DNA from: JAKLKS01 sp964370855
GTDB lineage: Bacteria > Planctomycetota > JAJSAM01 > JAKLKS01
Length of the DNA: 13,812 bases
Assembly: GCA_964370855.1 (NCBI GenBank)
Contig: CAYJMF010000118.1
Span: 1 to 13,812, forward strand
Direction: 5' to 3'
Part shown: positions 7,470-13,812 of the stretch, piece by piece
Position numbering within the stretch: position 1 is the first letter of the stretch
Layout: each line of letters starts with the position of its first letter
The notes under the pieces: generated by a model
What the model saw: the letters and a program-made list of their open reading frames with translations, nothing else
Told to the model about the DNA's origin: nothing
The model's database searches: none
Made by a program: the position numbers and the translations under genes

Positions 7470-7473
7470 TCAC

Positions 7474-8295
7474 GTGACCCACGCAAGGAAGCTGCTTCCC
7501 CTCGCCCTCGTCTTCGCGGTCGCCCCGGCCCTCGCCTCCTGCGGCGGCGGCGGCGCCCCCGCGGCCCCTCCCCCCCCGGCTCCCTCCGTCGGCGGCGGCG
7601 CCGCGGCCCCCGCCCCGGCTCCCGCCGGGGGCGGCGCGGCCTTCGACCCCGCCAAGGCGACGGCCACCGTGAAGGTGACCGCGCTCCTCGCGGGCGACGC
7701 CCCGAAGATGCGCCCCGTGAAGTTCGACGCCGATCCGGAGTGCGGCAAGAAGCACACCGAGTCCGTCGTCGAGGAAACCGTCGTCGCCTCCGGCGGCAAG
7801 CTCGCCAACGTGGTGGTCTACGTCTCCAGGGGCCACGAGAAGTGGTCCTACAAGACGGCCGCCGACGCCGTCGTCATCGACCAGGACGGCTGCATGTACA
7901 AGCCCCACGTCCTCACGGTGATGACGGGCCAGCCCATCACCATCAAGAACAGCGACCCCGTGATGCACAACGTCCACGCGGTCCCGAAGACGAACAAGGA
8001 GTTCAACCACTCCCAGATCAAGGAGTCCCCGGACCTCTCCGAGAAGTTCGGAAAGGCCGAGGTGGGCGTGAAGATCAAGTGCGACGTCCACGGCTGGATG
8101 GGCGCGTGGGTCAGCGTCTTCGACCACCCCTTCCACGCGGTGACCGGCGCCGACGGCACGGCCTCCCTCAAGCTGCCCGCGGGCGACTACGAGATCACCG
8201 TGTGGCACGAGAAGCTGGCCGCCCCCGCGGTGCAGAAGGTCACCGTCGGCGAGAGCGAGTCCAAGGACCTCTCCTTCTCCTTTGCGGCGAAGTAG
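7474..8295 (+). CDS. Cupredoxin-like copper lipoprotein, possible electron carrier
   Basis: The product is 273 residues from GTG 7474. Residues 1-22 are a signal peptide ending in the lipobox LASC, so C23 would be lipidated and the protein held in a membrane facing the periplasm. A Gly/Ala/Pro-rich linker (24-58) leads to a beta-rich domain. Its core carries GCMYKPHV (139-146), MHNVH (164-168) and CDVHGWM (203-209). H165 or H168 with C203, H206 and M209 resemble a type 1 copper site (C-x2-H followed by Met). After it, residues about 222-270 form a short beta-sandwich-like segment (GTASLKLPAGDYEITVWHE) seen in proteins with carboxypeptidase-regulatory-like domains. Related proteins are often labelled methylamine-utilisation or cupredoxin proteins. 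Lying between the bc complex and coxB, it may pass electrons to CuA. Alternatively it could supply copper. The copper-fold call is moderately sure and the role is inference. Confidence 0.82.
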   Translation: MTHARKLLPLALVFAVAPALASCGGGGAPAAPPPPAPSVGGGAAAPAPAPAGGGAAFDPAKATATVKVTALLAGDAPKMRPVKFDADPECGKKHTESVVEETVVASGGKLANVVVYVSRGHEKWSYKTAADAVVIDQDGCMYKPHVLTVMTGQPITIKNSDPVMHNVHAVPKTNKEFNHSQIKESPDLSEKFGKAEVGVKIKCDVHGWMGAWVSVFDHPFHAVTGADGTASLKLPAGDYEITVWHEKLAAPAVQKVTVGESESKDLSFSFAAK

Positions 8296-8347
8296 GGGCC
8301 GGGCGCGGCGAAGCAGGGACACGGTCTGAACGTGACGTTGGGCGGAC

Positions 8348-8353
8348 GGAGGG
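8348..8353 (+). promoter_or_regulatory. Ribosome binding site deciding the coxB start
   Basis: GGAGGG lies five bases before GTG 8359. The longer frame from GTG 8332 lacks such a site and would put an unneeded stretch before the signal peptide, so 8359 is preferred. Confidence 0.6.
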
Positions 8354-8358
8354 TGCTC

Positions 8359-9303
8359 GTGGAGCGATTCCGGAAGGTCACCGGCGGGGGATTCCGCCGC
8401 CTCGCGGCGGCCGGGGCGGCGCTGCTGCTCTGCGCCGGCGCGGCGCTGGCGAAGGAGGAGGGGGGGGGGCTCTTCGCCCTCAGCCCCGAGAACATCGGCC
8501 CCCCGTACAGCCACGAGGTGGACCACCTCTACAAGGTGATCCTCTGGCTCACCGCCGGCGCCTTCGTCATCACCCAGGGGCTGCTGCTCTACTTCCTGTT
8601 CCGGTTCCGGGCGAAGCCCGGCGGGAAGGCCTCCTACACCCATGGCAACCACAAGCTCGAGGTGATCTGGACCCTGGTCCCCGGGGCCATCCTCTTCTGG
8701 CTCGCCCTGTACCAGATCGGCACCTGGAAGGACATCAAGATCGCCCTGCCGCCGCCGGGGGAGGGCATCGTCGTCCAGTGCATGGGCAAGCAGTTCGAGT
8801 GGCACTTCCGCTACGCCGGCCCCGACGGGAAGTTCGACACCGACGACGACACCCTGACGCTGAACTTCCTCCACGTCCCCGTGGACACGAAGGTGACGAT
8901 CCAGCTCCGCACCCAGGACGTGCTCCACTCCTTCTTCCTGCCGAACCTGCGCCTCAAGCAGGACACGGTGCCGGGCCTGACCATCAACCAGTGGTTCGAG
9001 GCGACGAAGACCACGGAGCAGGCGCGGAAGGAGCGCAACGACCCCGCCTTCAACTACGAGATCGCCTGCGCGGAGCTCTGCGGCCTCGGCCACACCCGCA
9101 TGAGGGGCTTCCTCGTCGTGCACTCGAAGGAGGGGTTCTTCGCCTGGCAGGACAAGCAGTACGTCGAGGAGGCGCGCGAGTTCGGGAAGAACGCCGACAA
9201 CCTCCTCAACAGGTTCTGGCCGGCGAAGGAGAACAAGCTCGAGGACGTGTGGACGCGGGACAACTGGCCCGCGGAACTCAAGGCCAAGTGGCCGCCCAGG
9301 TAG
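8359..9303 (+). CDS. coxB: Cytochrome c oxidase subunit II (CuA subunit)
   Basis: The product is 314 residues from GTG 8359; an upstream GTG at 8332 would add nine. A signal peptide (about 1-31, ending ALA before KEE) is followed by two membrane helices (about 56-80 and 98-120). The periplasmic cupredoxin domain then carries the CuA site: H190 (VLHSFF), and CAELCGLGHTRM at 237-248, giving C237, E239, C241, H245 and M248. All CuA ligands are present. CuA accepts electrons from the donor and passes them to heme a in CoxA. There is no fused cytochrome c domain at the C-terminus, so an external donor is needed. A charged insertion (TKTTEQARKERNDPAFNYE) precedes the CuA cysteines. The stop codon lies within a 14-bp tandem duplication, and coxA follows 30 bases later. 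Confidence 0.96.
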   Translation: MERFRKVTGGGFRRLAAAGAALLLCAGAALAKEEGGGLFALSPENIGPPYSHEVDHLYKVILWLTAGAFVITQGLLLYFLFRFRAKPGGKASYTHGNHKLEVIWTLVPGAILFWLALYQIGTWKDIKIALPPPGEGIVVQCMGKQFEWHFRYAGPDGKFDTDDDTLTLNFLHVPVDTKVTIQLRTQDVLHSFFLPNLRLKQDTVPGLTINQWFEATKTTEQARKERNDPAFNYEIACAELCGLGHTRMRGFLVVHSKEGFFAWQDKQYVEEAREFGKNADNLLNRFWPAKENKLEDVWTRDNWPAELKAKWPPR

Positions 9304-9324
9304 CGGGAGCCAGGTAGCGGGAGA
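9297..9324 (+). repeat. 14-bp tandem duplication across the coxB stop codon
   Basis: CAGGTAGCGGGAGC at 9297-9310 is repeated at 9311-9324 with one mismatch at the last base. It contains the coxB stop TAG (9301-9303) and copies a TAG-containing segment into the coxA leader. The AAGGA just after it (9324-9328) serves coxA. It looks like a replication-slippage duplication. Confidence 0.8.
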
Positions 9325-9333
9325 AGGACGAGC

Positions 9334-11151
9334 ATGAGCGACGCGGCCGCGCACGGCGACGGGGGGCACGGGGGCCACGCCCACGGGGGCCACGCCCACG
9401 GGGGCTTCTGGTCCACCTACGTCTTCTCCACCGACCACAAGATGATCGGGAAGCAGTTCCTCTTCACGAGCCTGTTCTTCCTGCTCGTGGGGGGGGCGCT
9501 GGCCCTCGGCGTCCGCTTCGTCCTCGGGTGGCCGGGCAAGTCGATGCCCGTCTTCGGGCCGCTGTTCGGCGAGGGCGGCGTGCCGATGCCCGAGCACTAC
9601 AACATGATGTTCACGATGCACGCGTCGGTGATGATCTTCCTCGTCATCATCCCCATGCTCAACGGCGCCTTCGCCAACTACCTCATCCCGCTGCAGATCG
9701 GCGCCGACGACATGGCCTTCCCGCGGCTCAACATGCTCTCCTACTGGGCGATGTGGCCCGCGTCGGCGCTCTTCGTGCTCTCCTTCTTCGTGCAGGGCGG
9801 CGCCGCGGCCTCGGGCTGGACCGCCTACCCCCCGCTCAGCGACCTCGCCGGCACGAACCCCGTGGAGCTGGGGCAGACGCTCTGGGTGGCGGGGGTCTTC
9901 CTCATCGGCCTCTCCTCCCTCATGGGGGCGGTCAACTACGCCACCACCATCATCAAGATGCGCGCCCCGGGCATGACGATGTTCCGGATGCCGCTCACGA
10001 CCTGGTCCCTCTTCGTCAACGCGATCCTGACCCTCTTCGCCACCCCCGTGCTCGGCTCCGCCATGCTGCTCCTCCTCGCGGACCGGGTGCTCGGCGCCTC
10101 CTTCTTCGTCCCCGGCGGGGAGGCCGTCTCCGACGTGGTGACGGGCCGGGCCGGCGGCGGCCAGGTCATCCTCTGGCAGCACCTGTTCTGGTTCTACTCC
10201 CACCCCGCGGTCTACATCATGATCCTGCCGGCCATGGGGATCACCAGCGACATCCTCTCCACCTTCGCCCGCAAGCCGATCTTCGGCTACCGCCCCATGG
10301 TCTACTCCATGTGCGCCATCGCGGGCCTCGGCTTCGTCGTCTGGGCCCACCACATGTTCCAGAGCGGGATGAACCCCTCCCTCGCCATGGGCTTCATGGT
10401 CTCGACGATGATGATCGCGCTGCCCTCGGCCATCAAGACCTTCAACTGGCTGGGCACCCTCTGGGGCGGGCAGATCCGGTTCACCAGCGCCATGCTCAAC
10501 GCGCTCGCCTTCGTCTCGATGTTCGTCATCGGCGGGCTGAGCGGCATCTTCATGGCGGCCACCCCCGTGGACATGTTCATCCACGACACCTACTACGTCG
10601 TGGGCCACATCCACTACGTGCTCTTCGGCGGCTCGACCTTCGCCATCTTCGCGGGCATCTACTACTGGTTCCCGAAGATGTTCGGCCGCCACCTGAACGA
10701 GACCCTCGGGAAGATCCACTTCGCCCTGTCCTTCATCTTCTTCAACGGCACCTTCTTCACGATGCACATCCTCGGCGCCGAGGGGATGCCGCGCCGCATC
10801 GCCAACCCCTACACCTACGAGTACCTCGCCCACACCCAGCCCATGAACCAGTTCATGAGCTGGTGCGCCTTCGGGCTCGGCGCCGCCCAGCTCCTCTTCC
10901 TCGCCAACCTCGGCTGGTCCCTCTTCAAGGGGAGGGTCGCGGAGCGGAACCCCTGGCAGGCGAACACCCTGGAGTGGTCCGCGCCGACGCCGCCGCCCCA
11001 CGGCAACTTCGAGACGGTCCCCACGGTCTACCGCGGCCCCTACGAGTACTCCGTGCCCGGGCAGGCCGAGGACTTCATGCCCCAGGATCAGCCCGGCCCC
11101 GACCCGGCCGAGGACCCCCACGCGCCGTCGCCGGCGGGATCCCCCGCGTGA
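9334..11151 (+). CDS. coxA: Cytochrome c oxidase subunit I, A2-type heme-copper oxidase
   Basis: This 605-residue, 12-helix catalytic subunit reduces oxygen to water and pumps protons. Metal ligands are visible: H96 and H427 for heme a, H425 for heme a3 (HDTYYVVGHIHY), and H290, H339 and H340 for CuB; Y294 would be cross-linked to H290. The helix VI motif is YSHPAV (288-293) rather than GHPEV, which marks the A2 subfamily: the D-channel glutamate is replaced by Tyr-Ser. The D-channel entrance (N115, D126 in GADDMAFPRLN) and K-channel lysine (K314 in ARKPIFGY) are retained. The N-terminus is a His/Gly-rich tail encoded by a short DNA repeat. A hydrophilic tail of about 60 residues follows the last helix; there is no fused subunit III. 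GAGAAGGA at 9321-9328 precedes the ATG. The stop overlaps the ctaA start (GTGA). Confidence 0.97.
   Translation: MSDAAAHGDGGHGGHAHGGHAHGGFWSTYVFSTDHKMIGKQFLFTSLFFLLVGGALALGVRFVLGWPGKSMPVFGPLFGEGGVPMPEHYNMMFTMHASVMIFLVIIPMLNGAFANYLIPLQIGADDMAFPRLNMLSYWAMWPASALFVLSFFVQGGAAASGWTAYPPLSDLAGTNPVELGQTLWVAGVFLIGLSSLMGAVNYATTIIKMRAPGMTMFRMPLTTWSLFVNAILTLFATPVLGSAMLLLLADRVLGASFFVPGGEAVSDVVTGRAGGGQVILWQHLFWFYSHPAVYIMILPAMGITSDILSTFARKPIFGYRPMVYSMCAIAGLGFVVWAHHMFQSGMNPSLAMGFMVSTMMIALPSAIKTFNWLGTLWGGQIRFTSAMLNALAFVSMFVIGGLSGIFMAATPVDMFIHDTYYVVGHIHYVLFGGSTFAIFAGIYYWFPKMFGRHLNETLGKIHFALSFIFFNGTFFTMHILGAEGMPRRIANPYTYEYLAHTQPMNQFMSWCAFGLGAAQLLFLANLGWSLFKGRVAERNPWQANTLEWSAPTPPPHGNFETVPTVYRGPYEYSVPGQAEDFMPQDQPGPDPAEDPHAPSPAGSPA
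9367..9405 (+). repeat. 15-bp tandem repeat encoding the His-rich CoxA N-terminus
   Basis: The unit CACGGGGGCCACGCC is present at 9367-9381 and 9382-9396, with a partial third copy at 9397-9405. It is in frame and encodes the HGGHA repeat, giving a His/Gly-rich cytoplasmic tail before the first helix of CoxA. The period is a multiple of three, so copy number can change without breaking the frame. Confidence 0.85.
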
Positions 11152-12140
11152 CCGCGGCGCCCGGCGGTCCGGGCGCGTCGTCGGCGGGGGCCGTGGACGG
11201 CGGCCGCGGGGCCACCCCCCTGCTCCACGGGCTCGCCGTCTTCATGGCGCTGTGGACCTTCGCGCTCCTCTTCGTCGGCGGCCTCGTCACGAGCCAGGAG
11301 GCGGGGCTCTCGGTGCCCGACTGGCCGCTCTCCTACGGCGCGATCAACCCGCCGGGCTGGACCACCACGCCCAACGTGAACGTCGAGCACGGCCACCGCC
11401 TCCTCGGGTGGGTCATCGGGATGCTCGTGATCGTCCTCGCCGTCTGGATCCAGATCCGCGAGCGCCGGCGCTGGATGCGCATGCTCGGCTGGGCCGCGCT
11501 GGCCTTCGTCGTCGTCCAGGGGGTCATCGGCGGGTACTTCCGCGTGGTCCTCCTCCAGCACAACATGGCCATCGTCCACGGCGTCCTCGGGCAGGGGTTC
11601 TTCTGCCTCGTCGTGGCGCTGGCGCTGTTCACCTCGCGCGGGTGGCGCGAGGCCCCCGCGCCCGTGGAGTCCGCCGACGCCGCCCGCCTGCACCGCAGGG
11701 CGCTTCTCGCCGTCATCGCCGTCTTCGTCCAGGTCGTCGTCGGCGCCCTCATCCGCCACTCCCGGGTCGGCCACTCCGTCCCCCACGTGGCGCCCCACGC
11801 CCTCTTCGCCCTCGTGGTCGCCCACCTCGCCGTGTCGGCCATGGTGCTTGCGCTGGGAGGCTGCGGCTCCGTCGTCGCCCTCCGGACGCCGGCGGTGGTC
11901 CTCGGCGCCGGGGTGATCCTCCAGCTGATGCTCGGCCTCGGGGCCTACTTCGCCAACACGAAGGGGGTCGAGGAGATCATCCGGCCGCCCTACCAGTTCT
12001 GGACCGCCACGCTCCACCAGGCCGCGGGCGCCGTGGTGCTGGCCGCCGCCGTCGTGCTCTACCTGCGCTCCCGCCTCCACCTCGCCGCCCCGGCGCAGGG
12101 GGCCTCCGCCGCGGCGATACCCGCGGGGGGTGCGGCGTGA
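11148..12140 (+). CDS. ctaA: Heme A synthase
   Basis: The product is 330 residues from GTG 11148, whose GTGA overlaps the coxA stop. It has about eight membrane helices in two similar halves. Family signatures include VGGLVTSQEAGLSVPDWPL (44-62) and VEHGHRLLGW (79-88) with E80 and H83. Candidate heme-binding His residues are H138/H144 (LLQHNMAIVHGVLGQ) in the first half, and H217/H226 and H290 (ATLHQAAGAVV) in the second. It oxidises the C8 methyl of heme O to make heme A for CoxA. The first extracellular loop has no cysteine pair, unlike Bacillus CtaA (C35/C42). No clear ribosome binding site precedes the GTG, so translation probably depends on coupling to coxA. The position directly after coxA and before ctaB fits the function. 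Confidence 0.95.
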   Translation: MTAAPGGPGASSAGAVDGGRGATPLLHGLAVFMALWTFALLFVGGLVTSQEAGLSVPDWPLSYGAINPPGWTTTPNVNVEHGHRLLGWVIGMLVIVLAVWIQIRERRRWMRMLGWAALAFVVVQGVIGGYFRVVLLQHNMAIVHGVLGQGFFCLVVALALFTSRGWREAPAPVESADAARLHRRALLAVIAVFVQVVVGALIRHSRVGHSVPHVAPHALFALVVAHLAVSAMVLALGGCGSVVALRTPAVVLGAGVILQLMLGLGAYFANTKGVEEIIRPPYQFWTATLHQAAGAVVLAAAVVLYLRSRLHLAAPAQGASAAAIPAGGAA

Positions 12141-13042
12141 CAGGGGCTTCCACGGAGGGCGCGGCCGTGGACACGGCGAGGGCGCGGGCCGGCGTCGGGG
12201 ACTATCTCGTCCTCGCCAAGCCCCGCCTCAACACCATGGTCCTCGCCACGACCTTCGGCGGCGCCTGGCTCGGCGCCGGGGGCTCCCCCTCGGCCGCCGT
12301 CCTCCTCCACGCCGTGGGGGGGACGGGGCTCGTCGCCGTGGGCGCCAGCGCCCTCAACATGGTGATGGAGCGGCGCACCGACGCCCTCATGGTCCGCACG
12401 CGGGAGCGCCCCCTCCCCTCGGGCCGCATGCAGCCCGCGGAGGCCCTGCTCTTCGGCGCCCTCTGCTCGGCCGCGGGACTCGTCTGGCTCGCCGCGGGGA
12501 CGAACCTCCTGGCCGCTGGCCTCGCGGCGCTCACCCTGGCCGTCTACCTCTGCGTCTACACCCCCATGAAGGGGCGGACCGCCCACAACACCCTCGTCGG
12601 CGCCGTTCCCGGGGCCCTCCCCCCGATGATCGGCTGGGCCGCCGGGGCCGGCTCCCTCGAGCCCGGGGCGTGGGTCCTCTTCACCATCCTCTACCTCTGG
12701 CAGATCCCGCACTTCCTCTCCATCGCCTGGCTCTACCGAGAGGACTACGAGCGGGCCGGCCTCGTGATGATGCCCATGGTCGACCGCTCCGGGGCGACGG
12801 CGGGGCGCCACGCCGTCCTCTACGCCGCCGTGCTCACGGCGGGGAGCCTCTTCGCCGTCACCACGGGGCTCGCCGGCGGGATCTACCTCGGCGGGGCGCT
12901 GCTCCTCGGCATCGGCTACACCGCCGTCGCCGTCTCCTTCGCCCGGCTCCGCAACGACGCGACCGCGCGCCGCCTCCTGCGCGGGTCGCTCCTCTACCTG
13001 CCGCTGCTGTTCCTCCTGCTGGGCATCGACCCGGCGCGCTGA
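12137..13042 (+). CDS. ctaB: Protoheme IX farnesyltransferase (heme O synthase)
   Basis: The product is 301 residues from GTG 12137, again a GTGA overlap with the preceding stop. It belongs to the UbiA prenyltransferase family, with about nine membrane helices. The first prenyl-diphosphate/Mg motif reads NMVMERRTDALMVRTRERPL, with Glu in the place where many members have Asp, a common variant. Further signatures are YTPMKGRTAHNTLVGAVPGALPP and LWQIPHFLSIAWLYREDY. It adds a farnesyl group to heme b, giving heme O, the substrate of the CtaA encoded just upstream. A short soluble N-terminus (about 25 residues) precedes the first helix. No good ribosome binding site is seen, so coupling to ctaA is likely. 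The SCO gene follows after 35 bases. Confidence 0.96.
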   Translation: MTGASTEGAAVDTARARAGVGDYLVLAKPRLNTMVLATTFGGAWLGAGGSPSAAVLLHAVGGTGLVAVGASALNMVMERRTDALMVRTRERPLPSGRMQPAEALLFGALCSAAGLVWLAAGTNLLAAGLAALTLAVYLCVYTPMKGRTAHNTLVGAVPGALPPMIGWAAGAGSLEPGAWVLFTILYLWQIPHFLSIAWLYREDYERAGLVMMPMVDRSGATAGRHAVLYAAVLTAGSLFAVTTGLAGGIYLGGALLLGIGYTAVAVSFARLRNDATARRLLRGSLLYLPLLFLLLGIDPAR

Positions 13043-13077
13043 TCGACGCACCCCCCGGCGGCTCCCTGGAACCTCCC

Positions 13078-13722
13078 ATGTCGGACGACCACGACGCCCC
13101 GCCTCCCGCCCCGCCCTCCCGCCGCTCCTCCCCCGTGGCGGTGGCGGCGGTCTTCGCGCTCCTCCTCGGAGGGGCCGCCTTCACGGCACTGCGCGCTGTG
13201 CCCCGGGACGGGTCCGGCGGGGGCGTCCCGCTCCCTGTCTACGCCGAGCTCCCCCCCTTCTCCCTGACGGAGCGCTCGGGCCGCACGGTCACCCTCGCCG
13301 ACCTCGCGGGGAAAATCTGGGTGGCGGACTTCATCTTCACGAACTGCGCCGGCATCTGCCCCGAGATGTCCACCCGCATGACCGCCGTCCACGAGGCCTT
13401 CCGCCGGGATCCCGACGCGCTCTGCGTCTCCATCACCGTGGACCCGGACCGGGACACCCCCGAGGTCCTCAGGGAGTACGCCGCGAAGTACGGCGCCTCG
13501 GAGGACCGCTGGCTCTACCTGCGCGGCCCCGTGAAGGACGTGCTCGCGCTCTCCTACGAGGGCTTCCACATCGGCGACGCCGAGGACCCGTTCATCCACA
13601 GCCAGCGGTTCGTGCTGGTGGATCGGAAGGGCGGGATCCGGGGGTACTACCGGGGGACGGAGGCGGAGGAGGTGGAGAGGCTGCTGGGGGACTATCGGAG
13701 GATCAGGGAGGAGGGGGAGTAG
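13078..13722 (+). CDS. sco: SCO1/SenC-type copper chaperone for CuA
   Basis: This 214-residue protein has a short cytoplasmic Pro/Ser tail, one membrane anchor (about 19-40) and a thioredoxin-fold periplasmic domain. The copper site of the family is complete: C90 and C94 in CAGICP and H174 in FIHSQRFVLVD. VDPDRDTPEVL (121-131) is another SCO signature. SCO proteins deliver copper to, or reduce the cysteines of, the CuA site in CoxB, so its place at the end of the oxidase operon fits. An extra Cys (C106) is present; its role is unknown. The ribosome binding site is weak (TGGA at 13067-13070), but the ATG sits exactly before the anchor and no better start is seen. The gene is intact and ends 41 bases before the terminal G run. 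Confidence 0.94.
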   Translation: MSDDHDAPPPAPPSRRSSPVAVAAVFALLLGGAAFTALRAVPRDGSGGGVPLPVYAELPPFSLTERSGRTVTLADLAGKIWVADFIFTNCAGICPEMSTRMTAVHEAFRRDPDALCVSITVDPDRDTPEVLREYAAKYGASEDRWLYLRGPVKDVLALSYEGFHIGDAEDPFIHSQRFVLVDRKGGIRGYYRGTEAEEVERLLGDYRRIREEGE

Positions 13723-13761
13723 GTGGGGGATTCCGCGGGCCACCCCTGTTCCGGGATCGTT

Positions 13762-13812
<51 letters not shown>

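Noticed and set aside
7351..7473. Upstream extension of the lipoprotein gene from GTG 7351
   Set aside because: The extension would run through the hairpin and bury the signal peptide. The near-perfect ribosome binding site at 7462-7469 points to GTG 7474.
7285..11121. Long reverse-strand open frame of 1278 codons
   Set aside because: It is antisense to the lipoprotein, coxB and coxA genes, whose products match known families along their length. The reverse product has no family features.
13722..13744. Possible terminator hairpin after sco
   Set aside because: The stem is only five base pairs (GGTGG with CCACC) around a 13-base loop, with no T run.

Overview
The window is a dense, GC-rich (very high by eye, GC at nearly every third codon position), single-strand block of ten genes. 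Together they encode a complete aerobic electron-transfer chain from quinol to oxygen, plus the cofactor factors for the oxidase. All genes are on the + strand, with gaps of -4 to 139 bases. The organism is a Gram-negative-style bacterium (Tat-type Rieske leader, lipoprotein signal, c-type cytochromes). The split b6/subunit-IV type cytochrome b with a large multiheme cytochrome c, an A2-type oxidase and a HEAT-repeat membrane protein suggests Planctomycetota or a similar deep lineage (Acidobacteriota or Myxococcota-like groups are alternatives). I cannot settle the phylum from the sequence alone. The last 49 bases are an unbroken G run that looks like a short-read artefact at a contig end, so this is probably a metagenome-derived contig.

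Layout. 1-304: leader without a convincing gene, with a 12-bp inverted repeat at the edge and three copies of a 17-bp repeat running into the first gene. 305-7334: complex III-like operon: membrane-anchored HEAT-repeat protein, Rieske Fe-S protein, b6-type cytochrome b with a Cys at the heme c_i position, an enlarged subunit IV with APWY in place of PEWY, and a 1120-residue membrane-anchored octaheme cytochrome c. 7335-7473: 139-base spacer with a perfect 9-bp hairpin, the only large break in the block. 7474-13722: terminal oxidase operon: cupredoxin-like lipoprotein, CoxB (CuA), CoxA (A2-type heme-copper oxidase), heme A synthase CtaA, heme O synthase CtaB and a SCO-type copper chaperone. coxA/ctaA and ctaA/ctaB each overlap by the four bases GTGA.

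How it works together (inference from families and order): quinol is oxidised at the Rieske/cytochrome b core. Electrons pass through the tethered octaheme cytochrome, perhaps with the copper lipoprotein as a further carrier, to CuA of CoxB and on to heme a/a3-CuB of CoxA. CtaB and CtaA make heme A, and SCO helps load CuA. No small soluble cytochrome c, CoxC (subunit III), CoxD or Cox11/CtaG gene is present in the window. The octaheme protein and the copper lipoprotein sit where a soluble carrier would be expected, which is the most interesting biology here.
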